Notes under the pieces: model-generated | Database searches by the model: none | Told to the model about the DNA's origin: nothing | The model's input: only the letters and a program-made list of their open reading frames with translations | Assembly (NCBI GenBank): GCA_005656395.1 | Contig: SRSI01000010.1 | Location: forward strand, 2,728,001-2,792,000 | Origin: Strongyloides papillosus | Lineage: Eukaryota; Nematoda; Chromadorea; Rhabditida; Strongyloididae | Direction of reading: 5' to 3' | Length of the DNA stretch: 64,000 nt | Translations under genes and position numbers: made by a program | Shown: positions 26,717-38,285 of the stretch, one piece after another | How positions within the stretch are numbered: position 1 is the first letter of the stretch | Layout of the letters: every line of letters starts with the position of its first letter

Positions 26717-29700
26717 TTAAAGATTATAGTGGCTTATAAGTCTTTCCAGGTATAAGGTTACAGCTTCTCGGACTTCCATTGACGTTGAAATTCTGTTTAA
26801 ATTAGGAATTACATTGTTGAAAAAAGGCAACATTTTTTCGAAATTTTCTTTATCTTCATTAACAAAACGTAGTACCAATTTCGACAATGTTGAAGATATG
26901 GTCAAAATATTTAAATCTGTATCAGCAATATAAGACATATACTGTTTACTATCAAAATCCTCCGTATCATTTTTTGATATCGTTGAATTTTGAGTACTTG
27001 CACTGGAGAAGGGGTTCATTCTTTTTGGTATCGCATTGACAGATATACGCTTTTTTTGAGCATTAAATTCTTCGATACTTTTCTCAGTTTTTATTATTTT
27101 GTAAATTTTTATGTCATCGCTACCAGAGCATTCATTGTTGTCTAGTTGAACAAGTGTGAATTCAGTTGACAATTCACACCTTTCTCGTATTGCTGCAGAA
27201 ATTCTACTACTAATAGATTCATTTTCTAGGACAACTATATTGTCTTTTAAAGAATTAAATATTAGAAGTAGAAGAGTAATCCAACTATCGCTTGTAGCAT
27301 CTTGGAGATTTTCTCTGATATTGTTATCTTTATCATTAACAGAAAGACTGTAAAAAGAATTAAGTAACACCGACCATGTTGCACCAGTTAATTTATAGAA
27401 ATTAGCCTCTCTTTCTTCATTGACAATCTTTTTAATAATATTTTTCAAGGCAGGTCTCTTATCTGCTTCTGAGGTAACATAACCGGAACACAATAACATT
27501 ATCAAAAAGATTTTTTTTGACGCTAAACAAATTTCAAAGTTTTTATCCCTAAAGCATGGTGTTAAAAGGACTTCGTCAATAAATTTCAGAAGTAATCTGT
27601 AGTTTACAAGATTACTAAAAAATTCTTTAATTAAAATATTTTTAGAATTACTTCCATTATCATCAATATTTTCTTTTATTTTAATGATACCATTAGCCAT
27701 AACACCAACATTCTGAGTATGGGAATTTTCATCCTCAATAAAAAACATTTCTTTAGCCAGTAAAAATAATTCTATTGTTTCTGGTGTTTCAATATTTTCT
27801 CTTAAAATTAATTCGACACTCTCCATTTCATTAAATTTTGGATAAAAAACCTCACATAGTTCTCTCAATGGTTGTAATGTAATTAAAAATGTTTTATATA
27901 GTGAATATGATAAAATTAACCAGCAATTTGGTGTAAAAACTCTACATAATGATTCTGTTAGATGTCTCAAGCAGGAAATTGCAATTCTTGGAATTGCTAA
28001 ATTAGATGATTGTGAAATTGAGTTATTAAATAACTCCAATAAATCGAGGAGCAGTTTTTCTGTCCATAGATTGTTTAAATTGTCTGAAATGTACTCTTGT
28101 GCCAGATTTGTTACCAAACCCATTGTTTGCCTAAAATTTTTTAACCCACAACTTACTCCTCCTTGTTCTTTTTCAATCCAATTATCTGTATTAAGCCAAT
28201 TATTCATAACAGGAAGAAGGTTATTACAAAGTATATATCCAGTTAAATTTGGTCCTATCTTGGAACTACTAATGGTCATCAAAAAATCAACTAAATTTTG
28301 TCTTATTTTGCTATGCATCTGCTGGTTACATGTAATTATTAATGCAGCTAATTGTTCACATAAAGATAAGATTAATTCAATAACGCATTTCTGTGAATCT
28401 GAAAATTTACTCCAACATGATTCCACTATTTCAACATTGTACTCTTTGGACAAATTTATGTTTGAAGAAGATAATTTTTGTAATATTTTGCCAAAATATT
28501 TATCTTCTTCCAGTGATAATTGAATATTCTTTATACTGTGTATTCTTTCATTAATTTTCTTACTTAATTCGTTTTCATTTTCCAATTCAATAACTCTTTT
28601 ATCTATTCTCTTTAATAATTGGTCAATTGGAATGAAGTCATTATCATTAAAACGACGTAATAGTAAAATCTGTATTTTTGAAATACAACATAAAGCTGCC
28701 TCTCCCAGAGTTTCATCTTCTTCCTCCTTTTCAGAGATGACATCACAATTTCCAAATATCATTGCCTTTGACTGCATGTGTTGTGTTAGGCAGACAATAA
28801 ATTCTGACATGGTATTCATTTGAATGAAAATGTCTTTTATTTCCATATATTTAGCAAATATATCCATAATAGAAAACGATATGTATGTTGAGACAGAACT
28901 TTCTTCATATCCTACAGCGTTATTAATAGATTTAAGGGCTGAAAAAAGTGGTCTCCAACCAGTGCCTAAAGAAGAATTGTATCTTGTTACAATATCACTA
29001 AATATTTGTATTATTTGTTCTTTACCCTGAATTGATAAAATATCCTTAACAACCAATAATTGAAATGCATCAAAGAAGAACATATTTGTATTAAAACCTT
29101 CTTTTTCATTTCTCAAATGAATAATCGTACAATCTTTCATACATTCAATAGAGTTTGTAACTACTTTATCTTTATTTTTAATGCCAGCCATATCAATGAG
29201 ATGAAGTTTAATTAAATTCCAAACACTCATTGTATGTATTAATGGTTTTCCTTTACTTTTGAACATAACAGTTTTCAATACACCAAATAAATCACTTCTG
29301 CTTTCTATAGCTATTTTTTCATCACACCATTTCCATTTATTTTCTATTGCATTTCCAATAGCAATGATAAAACGTCTTATATCAGGTAAAGGTAACATTA
29401 ATGATGCTGTATCAATAAATTTCGTGGCAATATGATTCAAATAATATATAATTTTAATAATATCTTTTGATGAAAAACTACTCTCTGCAGTAGGTACTGG
29501 TGTTGGAGATGATGGAATAGAATTTTCAGAGGTATTTAAAGGTATTTGAGGTAGAACAAAAGACATTTCATAAATATATTCTAGTGTTGTGATTATATAT
29601 TTCCATGTTGAAGAAGCGAGAATCCCAAAATTAAGTCCATACTCAATTACAAAGGAAATTCCTTCTAGATCTTCAATTCCATCTTGCCATAATTTTCTAA

Positions 29701-31893
29701 AATCCATACATTTGGGTTTACTAAAATCTCGTGTTCTAATCTCCTCTAAGGGACAAATTAATTCTACAAGATGGTCTAGAGCAAATTCAACACCTGTCGA
29801 ATAATTCAAAGACAATGACATTTTGGCAAGAAATTGTAAAGTCTTTACTTCTGCTAAACATCTTTCCTTTAAAAATCGTTTTTCTCCTTTAATATTTTGT
29901 TTAGCCAATAAAATACTAAATACTTCCCATCTTGATGAAATTAAATAATGTAACATGTGGTGAATAGTTTTATTAAAATTTCTAATAAAAATTTCATTAT
30001 CATTTCCCTTTTGAATTGGAAAATTACCAATACCTAAAACAAAGCCAGTAATGTCTTCAACCATTTCAAATATTAAATTAGTTTTCCCTTCTTTATTAAC
30101 TAACTTTTTGTCTTTGAATATTGAATATTTTTTATTTTGAAGGATAGAAAAAACTTCATTGATGAAGTTTTCATTCATGAATAATAAAGAACTAGCATGG
30201 AAAATGATTGCCGAAAATACTTCTTTCTCTAGATTATGTTTGTTAATTTTTACGGATTCATACATGAATGTTGACCATATTGTTAAATACAATAAATCCC
30301 CAACAACATAGTGTGAATTTATATTTTCTAATGTTTGACTCTTTCTATAAATATCAACAGCCAAATTTTGAATAATTTCATCTATCTCTCCAAAACTATC
30401 ACATTCTAATATATTTTCAATTTTCTCTTCAATAGAATCAACAAAAATTTTAGCTAATTCTTTTAAACAAATATTGTCATTACTATTGCTCTCATCTATG
30501 GAAACCTCTTTTTTAGTATTAATTTTTTTATCTACTTCGCCATTAGAATTATTTTCATCTATCCCATTAACATAAAAAAAATCTACATTTGGTTGATAAG
30601 AAGGAAAATTGTCTTTAATGAATTCAATACTTCCTTTATTATTACATGTATTCTTTAATTCACAAAATCCATTAGAAATTACTCCAAGAGCTCTAATAGC
30701 TTCTATTGAAATTTGAGGAATATTACATTGACTACATTCTAATAGACAATCCATAATAATATTCCAGAAAGATGACTTTTGTAGTAACAATCTTCCTACA
30801 CAAAAGAGCATTGTTTGATTTGTAAATAATCTCTTAATCAATTTTAGTGCTTCTCCTCTAACGGAAACTGGTGGTTGGAGGAAGACTAGATTAAATATCG
30901 TATTTAATATATCTTGACAATTTTCATTTTTTGAATAAATTCTAATTAAATGTTCTACTACTTGGTATAGACTTGAAACCATTTCATTAGAAAAAAATAT
31001 ATCTGGTACAATAACTTTAGTACAACTTTTTTCGGAACCTAAAATACTAGGTAGTTGAATTCCTTGTTTTGAACGTTTTGGTGAACACCATTCAAACATC
31101 CTCTTTATTAAGGTACCCAAATCTTCATCTAATGCATTTAAAAAAGGTTTATGTTTACAAACTCCAATTGGTTGGACACTTAATAAAGAATAAATTGCAT
31201 CTAATAATAATATTATCTCATCAACAACCAACTCTTCTGTCTTTAATCTATTAATAAATTTTTTCATTAATGCTGTCATTTCCATGAAAATCGCAATTTC
31301 ATCTTGATTCCCGGGTATTGTTTTAGCATATTTGTTCAAACAAAAAGAATTTATTATTTGCGTTATAGCTCCACGTACAGCTAATTTAACACTGCTTTCA
31401 TCAGTTTCTAGATATGTTTTAATGCACAATTGCATACACTCATCTATATTTCCGCTACTTATTCTAATATTTGGTGATGAAAAAAGTTGCATTATTAGTG
31501 TTAAACTTTGACATTGTATTTGTTTATCCCACTCTGGCATTTTTTGGAAATTTCTAACCAATTGTGAAGGTAATGTATCTTCCTCTTTTTTTGTTGAGTA
31601 ATCTGAGGAGTAGGTGGGATCTTGAATGATGTATTGAAGGCCTTCAAATGCTACGTGAGAGAGACGATTCTTTCCATTAATCAAACATTGAGAAAGAAAT
31701 ATTAAAAAGTCTCCTCTTTTAGTTTCTACTGGAATATGGGATTTTTTTATGGTGTCTAAAAAATAAAAAATGTTTGTGATGTTAAAAATAAAATAATTTT
31801 ACCTTTTGCTTTTTCATAATAACCCTTAACTAATATATTACTGGTAGTAGTTTGGTCAATTAAAGGTCCTAATTTCTCAAATATTCCTTCCAT
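26717..31893 (-). CDS. BIG3/ARFGEF3-like large protein without a Sec7 core
   Basis: Exon 1 is 31893-31803 and exon 2 is 31755-26717 around a 47 bp intron, giving 1,709 residues (start MEGIFEKLGPL). It is made of helical-repeat sequence throughout. An N-terminal DCB-like stretch reads CIKTYLETDESSVKLAVRGAITQII when split around residue 160-190, close to the same stretch of BIG-family ARF exchange factors, especially BIG3/ARFGEF3. Near residue 967 is the HDS1-type motif SSLGTGWRPLFSAL. I could not find the Sec7 catalytic signature (the FRLPGEAQKIDR-type loop), so exchange activity on ARF GTPases is unlikely. BIG3 itself has a degenerate Sec7 region and acts in secretory-granule biology in mammals. 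The assignment rests on two motifs plus size and fold; other large HEAT-type trafficking proteins such as Mon2 remain possible. Confidence 0.6.
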
Positions 31894-32250
31894 AATATAA
31901 AAAAATTATCAAGTAGTTAGTAGACTTTTTCAATATTTTATTTCATAAATAATGATAATATTGTATAAAAGGAATCAATAAGCATCTATAGTCATATATA
32001 TAATATATGGCATTAAGAGGGCGGTAGTAGGACTTCCAGCAATGGCACATATATTGGGTGGCGTAGTTTTTAATGTATTTACATAATATCACTAAAATTG
32101 TAACATATTCTAAATTATTCATCCTCACCCTTTGACATTTGAGAGAATAAATTTTTAATATAAAAGTAATATTTTAAATTAAATATTATATATAATTTTA
32201 TTCAAGTAAAATATTAAAATTAAAACAAAAATAACCTTTAGTTTATTTTC
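31894..32250. other. Intergenic region
   Basis: A 357 bp spacer between the VPS72 stop and the BIG3-like start, both on the minus strand. A minus-strand frame at 31943-32128 has no protein character. Confidence 0.5.
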
Positions 32251-33621
32251 TTATAGAGCATCTACTTTTTTAGACACTTTCAGATTTTTGAAATCTCCTT
32301 CGACGGTATTTAAATACTCTTCATACATTTTCCTTATTATTTTGAATTCTTCTATGGAATAATATGGAATTTCAGTTAATGGGTCAAAATACTTAGCCGG
32401 CTTTCCAGATATAGCACAAATAAGCCTTTCTCCTTTTTTCGGTACATTATGAATAGGTTCAACAGCAAGATGTAATAATCTTTCACCACCTTTTTTGATA
32501 ATGATATCAACGTCCGTTGGCCTCATTTTCTTCTTATTTTTATTAAACCTCTTATTTTTTGTCTCAATTTCCATTGCTTGGTACTTTTGGAGAGAAGCAA
32601 TATTTTCTTCAGCAATCTTCAGACTTTTCTCTAAAGCTTTTTCATGTTCTTCTGGTGATAAAACATTTGGAGGAACTGTGTATGCAGATATAGGAATATC
32701 CAAAGCTGTTGACTTATACTTCCTTTTTAATCGCCTTCTTTCATTCCTTTCAATAGCTAAAATATTTTTCTCTGCTTCATCTCCATCAAGCTCATCATCA
32801 CTCTTATCACTATCTAGAAAATCAGTGTCAACCTCATCACCAGAGTCATCGACATCCTTTTCACTAAACAAATCGTTTTCACCATCTGTAATATTAGCGT
32901 CATCTTTTTTATTAAAATAATCTTGATATTCAGGTGGTGCCTCTGCCATAAGCTCTTTTTCTTCTTTTGTTAATAGTAATTCCATTCTATTGCCAGCATT
33001 AGCTCTTCTTGGTCGTCCTTTTGCAACTGTTTCTATTTTTGAAAAATCAATTGATTCTGCATCTGAAGATTCTGTGTCTGTACTTTCATCATCATCTTCT
33101 TCAAAGTCTTCTTTTTCACTAGTCATAACTTCAGTTTTTATATCTTCTTTATTTGCTTCCTTAGAAGTAGTTTCAAAATTGGATGTATCATCATGATTTT
33201 CCAATACATTATCTTCAGCTACTGAGAGAGTATCACCAACAGGTGTTGGTGAAGAAGATTTTCTTTTAGAAGCTACCGCTGTTGCTGCAGCTTGTTCCGC
33301 CAAAAACTTCTTACTTTTCCTTCCTCTATTACTTTTTCTTTTTGGCGCAACTTCATTACTTGAACTATTGTCTAAATTTACATTTTTCCCTGAAGTCCCA
33401 CTATCCTGAGAATCATCCCTTAAATTACGAGATTTCCTACCTTTTTTGGCCGTAACATTTTTCTCTTCTATAGGTTCTGATGTTTCTTTACTAGCTGGAC
33501 TGTTAGTATATGATAATTCTTCTTCAACATCCGAATCTACAAAATTATTTTGTGCTACTTTGACTCTTTTAGAACGACGTGTTGGTGTCTTTTCCGAAGG
33601 TTCATTACTTGGGCGTTTCAT
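32251..33621 (-). CDS. VPS72: YL1/VPS72, SWR1/SRCAP chromatin-remodelling subunit
   Basis: Single exon; the first ATG in the homologous frame is at 33621 (MKRPSNEPSEKTPTRRSKR), giving 456 residues. The N-terminal half is disordered and Ser/Lys/Glu-rich. The conserved YL1 block RPRRANAGNRMELLL begins the H2A.Z-binding region, followed by the acidic stretch DDSGDEVDTDFLDSDKSDDE and RRRLKRKYKS. The C-terminal YL1_C domain (RLICAISGKPAKYFDPLT, IPYYSIEEFKIIRKMYEEYL) lies near residues 399-440. In animals YL1 is the histone chaperone subunit that delivers H2A.Z to the SRCAP and p400/TIP60 complexes in the nucleus. All diagnostic parts are present in order. An upstream in-frame stretch exists but lacks another ATG. 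Confidence 0.92.
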   Translation of the reverse strand: MKRPSNEPSEKTPTRRSKRVKVAQNNFVDSDVEEELSYTNSPASKETSEPIEEKNVTAKKGRKSRNLRDDSQDSGTSGKNVNLDNSSSNEVAPKRKSNRGRKSKKFLAEQAAATAVASKRKSSSPTPVGDTLSVAEDNVLENHDDTSNFETTSKEANKEDIKTEVMTSEKEDFEEDDDESTDTESSDAESIDFSKIETVAKGRPRRANAGNRMELLLTKEEKELMAEAPPEYQDYFNKKDDANITDGENDLFSEKDVDDSGDEVDTDFLDSDKSDDELDGDEAEKNILAIERNERRRLKRKYKSTALDIPISAYTVPPNVLSPEEHEKALEKSLKIAEENIASLQKYQAMEIETKNKRFNKNKKKMRPTDVDIIIKKGGERLLHLAVEPIHNVPKKGERLICAISGKPAKYFDPLTEIPYYSIEEFKIIRKMYEEYLNTVEGDFKNLKVSKKVDAL

Positions 33622-33900
33622 TAGAAATAGAGTCTTAATAAGCAAATTTTAAAAATACAAACAAAGATGTATTTATAAACCAAACTGCCATGTTTTCTTT
33701 ACAGGACTATTTTGGGAAAATATATATTCCCTTATCTACGAAAAAATTATCATTAAACAATTTAAAGTAGCAAACGCATTTATTTTATCTAAGTATTTTA
33801 CAAAATTATTTAACATCTTTATATAAACCATTAAATCAAATACGTATTGAAATATTAAGAGATATTTATCTATCGACTATTAATAAAGTTTTATTTTAAT

Positions 33901-34737
33901 TTATTTCTTTTTCTTTTTTCCGTCAGGTTTTGTTTTTTTATTTGACGATCTCGAAGATTTTCTTGTTTTTTCGTCTTTCTCTGACTTATATTTCAAAGTT
34001 TGTTCAGCATTAATATTTAGAGCAGAATCAAGTCTACGCCTAGCTGCTTCATTTATTTTTGTCTCCTCTTTTCTAAGTTTTTTTTGTTCTACCTTCTTTT
34101 TAGCATAAATCACAATTAGTACTAAACTAATGATTACTGCTATTAGAACACCAACACCAAGACCTATACCAACAAGCTTCAATGAATTGTTTTCTGCATT
34201 TTGCTTTGACTCCGCTTCGGGCAAGATTTGATAAGGATGAGTTGCTGTTTCCGGGAAATTGTTGATACTTGGAGCTTTTGTACTACTTTTTGTTGTTGTT
34301 ACCAATCCTTTAGTAGTTGTTGATCTTGACGTAGTAGTAGTAGTTGTTGATCTTGATGTAGTAGTAGTAGTAGTAGTAGTACTTGTTGATTTTGGTGTAG
34401 TATTATTTGGTTCACTTGCAATTGGGCTATTTGGATTTGGAGATGTTGAAGACACTGCTGATGCAATATGTGGCGTTAATTTCGTTGATGATGCTGGATT
34501 TGTCGGTGAAGTCCCATTTGCAGTTAAATTTGTTGGTGTCACTGAGGTCGTCCTAATAATCCCACTTCCAATTGATTGTGCAGGCGGACTCTGACCTCCT
34601 CCACCCGTTAATAAGGAAATGCCTTCGTTTTTCATCTTTCCCTCGGCTAGCGTTAAATTTGTAGTTGAATTTTTTGCTTTAGCTTTTCCACCAGAATTTC
34701 TAACAACCCCAGTAGGTTTACTCTTTGCTTTTCCCAT
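33901..34737 (-). CDS. Mucin-like single-pass membrane protein, unknown
   Basis: Single exon, 278 residues (MGKAKSKPTGVVRNSGG). Residues 1-180 are Ser/Thr/Pro/Asn-rich with a polythreonine tract interrupted by SRS twice (about 118-142), so heavy O-glycosylation would be expected if exposed. One transmembrane helix lies at 187-211 (GIGLGVGVLIAVIISLVLIVIY when split). It is followed by AKKKVEQKKLRKEETKINEAARRRLD and a Lys-rich end (PDGKKKKK). There is no N-terminal signal peptide, so the helix probably acts as a signal anchor. The segment after the membrane resembles that of the protein at 5907-6213. No enzyme or receptor domain is seen. It is probably nematode-specific. Confidence 0.7.
   Translation of the reverse strand: MGKAKSKPTGVVRNSGGKAKAKNSTTNLTLAEGKMKNEGISLLTGGGGQSPPAQSIGSGIIRTTSVTPTNLTANGTSPTNPASSTKLTPHIASAVSSTSPNPNSPIASEPNNTTPKSTSTTTTTTTTSRSTTTTTTSRSTTTKGLVTTTKSSTKAPSINNFPETATHPYQILPEAESKQNAENNSLKLVGIGLGVGVLIAVIISLVLIVIYAKKKVEQKKLRKEETKINEAARRRLDSALNINAEQTLKYKSEKDEKTRKSSRSSNKKTKPDGKKKKK
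34328..34381. repeat. GTA/TAC trinucleotide microsatellite
   Basis: An imperfect GTA repeat on the plus strand encodes the polythreonine tract of the overlapping minus-strand gene. It is in frame and likely variable in length between strains. Confidence 0.8.
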
Positions 34738-36186
34738 CGTACGCCGTTGATGTGAGATATTTAAATAATATTCAAGCGATGTAACTAAATGTTTTTTGCC
34801 TATTTATATAATCTTGTTTTCTAACAAAATTTGGGTGTAAAATAATTCTAATTTTATTCAATATGGAAATATCGGTTGTATTCAAATTAAATTGGAAGTA
34901 TTTATTAAAATACGTAGATTTTAGGTGTTGTATTTAATTTTTTATAAATGTAAATTTTCAATTAAGGGATCTTTCTAAATTTGTGATTTTAATGCATTCT
35001 GAGGAGTCAATCAAATTGTGGCAACCTTGTAAACTTTCGAGATGAATGAAACAGAATCCAATCATATAATGTTTAATTGTTTCAATGAATCTTCCACCCT
35101 CTTTATGTCTAATTACATAGCTTCTTTAAACTATAAAATCTTAAATTTCAATATTTTTTCTTTATCATTTTTTACATTTGACTAGTGTAAAATTACTGAT
35201 AATTTGATATTCACCCAAAAATTAGTAGAAAATTTTTACTGTTTATATTAATTTTTCCTGCCAACGGAGTGTCAACAATATCGGATTTTATTTTAAAAGC
35301 CATTCATTAAAATCTTACGTCTAAAATTAACGTATATCACTATAAAAAGACTACGATAAAATTTGACCATGCTGAAATAGGAAGATACTTTGAAAAAATT
35401 GGAAAAAATTAAAATAATCTGACAACTAAGAAATTATAACAAATCAAAATTTACAGGAAAGCTTAATAAAAATGGAAAATATCATAAAAGATGTAGCAAT
35501 GAAAGTTTTGTTATTTATATAAAAGGCCACGTCAATTCACCGATTGCTAATTCATATTCTCTTTGTTAAAAGTTGACAATGTTTTATATAATAAAATGGG
35601 TCTTCATGGAAATTTGCAGCATACTTAAATAGGAATTGTAGGAAGATATAGGGTTTGAAACTAAGTAAAGTTCCTCATATGGTCTTATATTGAGACAAAC
35701 TCCTATTTGTGTGAATGCAGTAAAAAAGACAAAGTATCGAAAAACATGATGAAGCTAATATTAATTAAAGTGGCATTAGAAACATAAAATTGGTAATTTT
35801 GTACTAAAATAACATCGAGTTTTTGATAACTTTACACTTAATAGCAACCTCATGTGTTGCTGAAACTTTCAGTGTCCTTGTCTTCATTACAGATATGAAA
35901 ATGAATCCACAAATAAATGAATATCTCCATTGAAACAGAATGATAATAATATTCTTGCAAAGTTTTATGCTAATTAATCATATAAAAATATTTAAAAAAA
36001 CTTTTTAAGATACTTATTATATTAACTTCTTCTAAATTCAAATAGATTACATGATGATTATAAATTTAAAATTCTAGAAATTTTAAAGTAAAGAAACTTT
36101 TATTAAAAATTTTATATACAAAATATAATTTAACCTAAAATTATATGATTTAAAGCATAAATCTGATGTGGTAAAAACTTGTTTCT
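34738..36186. other. Intergenic region, 1.4 kb
   Basis: AT-rich; no open frame of note, no RNA gene and no repeat recognised. It contains the promoter of the mucin-like gene and the 3' flank of the zinc-finger gene. Confidence 0.5.
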
Positions 36187-36771
36187 CTAGGTCACATTAA
36201 CTACATTGTGGACATTCTTTAAATGTCTTAGAAATTGTTGTCTCCTAACAAATAAACTACCACAATTTAATACAGTACACTTGTATCTTCGCATTCCACC
36301 ATGATAATAACGCACATGTTCATTTAATAATGCAACTGATGGAAAAGATTTCCCACATTCCCAGGTACAGTGAAAATCCTTAACTTGGCTGTGCTTTCTT
36401 TTTATATGGAGATTTAGAGAACACTTTCTACTAAATTTTTCATTGCATATATCACATTCAAATGGTTTTACTTTCGTATGTGTTCGAGAATGTTCTTTTA
36501 TCCTACTTGGATGTTGAACAACTAATCCACAAACAGAACATTTAGCAATTACAGGTTGCCTGGAACTTGTCTTTTCATTCCTAATATTACATGGGACTTT
36601 TTCTCTTTTTTCTCCATCAAGTATATTAATTATTATTTCATCATTTAAATTCAATACTTCTTTTATGTGTTTTGATTTTTCCAGAATAGAATAATACATC
36701 TTATCATCAAGTGGGGGTAAAAAATCAGCACAAACACCTGGGACCTTTGTTTTCCCATTTCGATCAACCAT
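36187..36771 (-). CDS. C2H2 zinc-finger protein, four fingers
   Basis: Single exon, 194 residues (MVDRNGKTKVPGVCADF). Four C2H2 fingers fill the second half: residues 78-98 (CSVCG...H.RTH), 106-127 (CDICNEKFS...H.KRKH), 135-157 (CTWECGKSF...H.RYYH, three residues between the cysteines) and 165-188 (CTVLNCGSLF...H.KNVH, four residues between the cysteines). The linker between fingers 1 and 2 (TKVKPFECD) is near the TGEKPF consensus; the others are not, so DNA contact may rely mainly on fingers 1-2. The N-terminal 75 residues have no known domain. A nuclear transcription regulator is the likely role; no orthologue is recognised. The upstream gene on the same strand ends 338 bp away. Confidence 0.8.
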   Translation of the reverse strand: MVDRNGKTKVPGVCADFLPPLDDKMYYSILEKSKHIKEVLNLNDEIIINILDGEKREKVPCNIRNEKTSSRQPVIAKCSVCGLVVQHPSRIKEHSRTHTKVKPFECDICNEKFSRKCSLNLHIKRKHSQVKDFHCTWECGKSFPSVALLNEHVRYYHGGMRRYKCTVLNCGSLFVRRQQFLRHLKNVHNVVNVT

Positions 36772-37109
36772 GGTAAATAAATAAAAAATCTATAAAAGTG
36801 ATTTATTAATACTAAATAACTGGCTAGTGATAATTACAAATACAAAATATTTAAAAAAAAAAGTAGGAAACACTTTCAGTATTTTAAAAAGAATATGGAA
36901 AGATGTTCCTACTATGTACAAAATATATACAACCATTAATAAAATTATACTTTAAAAAATCATTCACCAATGAAATAAAAGTTACGGGAACTACTTATTA
37001 GAACACATTTTTAGATTTCTCATCGATTTTTTTTTAAAAAAAATCATTTCATTCATTTATTTGATAGCATCCACACCCCTTCAATTTAATTTTTATAATG
37101 TTTTCTAAC
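36772..37109. other. Intergenic region
   Basis: 338 bp AT-rich spacer containing the promoter of the zinc-finger gene. No further feature is seen. Confidence 0.5.
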
Positions 37110-38285
37110 CTAAATGCCATTACAATCTTTTTCATAATGTGGAGAATTTGAACACAAAATCATATCACTATCGCTGGGACTGTGTGAATAATTGTTTATA
37201 TCATCGTTTTTATATGGATAAGTGAGAGATATGGACATATCACTACCATCGGAATTTTGTGAACAATTATCCACATCATTCTGATTATCATTTTCATCTA
37301 GTTGATGATTTTGACACGATTCAGGACCATTGACTTTAGAGTTTTCAGTCAAAATCTTTAAACACTTTCGAATATCTTTGATATGATCTGTAGCAACATC
37401 ACTCCCTTCGTTTGAAATCGGATTAGCGATTTCATCAAAACTGGCATCTTGTTCTATAATTGTTGAAATACATTCCTCGAAAGGTAAATCATTATCAAAC
37501 TGACAAGTATCAAAGAAAGCTGAAGGTGAATTCCCATTTCTACAAAAAGGTTCTATATCTACAATTTCATCAATAACATATTCAGTAGACTCATCACTGC
37601 TGCTGTCGTATTTTAATTCAATTTCAGAATGACTGCTTCTATTGTATTCATTAAAAAATGAAGTACATTCATCTTTAATTCCAATAATACCACAAATATC
37701 TGTTTTAGCATTACTTGTATGTGACGGACTTTTTTCCTGTGAAACGAATGTCTCAGATTTCTTAGTTCCTAGAACTTCTTCAATATATGCTCTTCCTTCA
37801 GAGTCCCTTTCGAACAAATTTTTATATTCATCGTTAATATTTTCCATGTTCAACTGAGAAAACTTTATTTCTACATTCTTAAATTTTGAATATAAATTTC
37901 TGTATATCCTCATTTTCTCTCCTCTACTTTTTTCTGTCCAAGAAGGAAGTTTAAAACCGTAATTCAAAACACAAGCTTTCTTAAAGACCATAATAGCCAT
38001 TTGGTATGCATATTTATTAATGCTCTCACGTTTGTTTATTACTTCTTCATACATAATCAAAAGTAAATTGCCAAAATCGAACGTCTTCTGGATAGTTGTT
38101 AGAACCTCCATAAATTTAATACCAAAGTCTATAAGTTCCTTTTCGTGCAGTCCATTTAAATAATAATCACTAAGAAACGATTTAACCAAGAGACTGTATT
38201 TAATTTCTTCACTTTCTGTTTTACCATTGTAACCATCATGTAAACAGTTCAACAGTAAATCTACTTTAGGTACAGATTTCTCCAT
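37110..38285 (-). CDS. Unknown protein: helical N-terminal half, acidic Ser-rich C-terminal half
   Basis: Single exon, 391 residues (MEKSVPKVDLLLNCLHDGYNG). The first 160 residues look like a compact helical domain (YSLLVKSFLSDYYLNGLHEKEL, NKYAYQMAIMVFKKACVLNY when split, GEKMRIYRNLYSKFKNVEI). The rest is disordered and acidic with SSDESTEYVIDEIVDIEP, QNSDGSDMSI and SPSDSDMI, rich in casein-kinase-2-like sites. There are no membrane segments or zinc ligands. I do not recognise a family. The length and clear domain/tail division argue for a real gene. It lies upstream of the C2H2 gene on the same strand, but the 338 bp gap does not suggest a single transcript. Confidence 0.65.
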   Translation of the reverse strand: MEKSVPKVDLLLNCLHDGYNGKTESEEIKYSLLVKSFLSDYYLNGLHEKELIDFGIKFMEVLTTIQKTFDFGNLLLIMYEEVINKRESINKYAYQMAIMVFKKACVLNYGFKLPSWTEKSRGEKMRIYRNLYSKFKNVEIKFSQLNMENINDEYKNLFERDSEGRAYIEEVLGTKKSETFVSQEKSPSHTSNAKTDICGIIGIKDECTSFFNEYNRSSHSEIELKYDSSSDESTEYVIDEIVDIEPFCRNGNSPSAFFDTCQFDNDLPFEECISTIIEQDASFDEIANPISNEGSDVATDHIKDIRKCLKILTENSKVNGPESCQNHQLDENDNQNDVDNCSQNSDGSDMSISLTYPYKNDDINNYSHSPSDSDMILCSNSPHYEKDCNGI

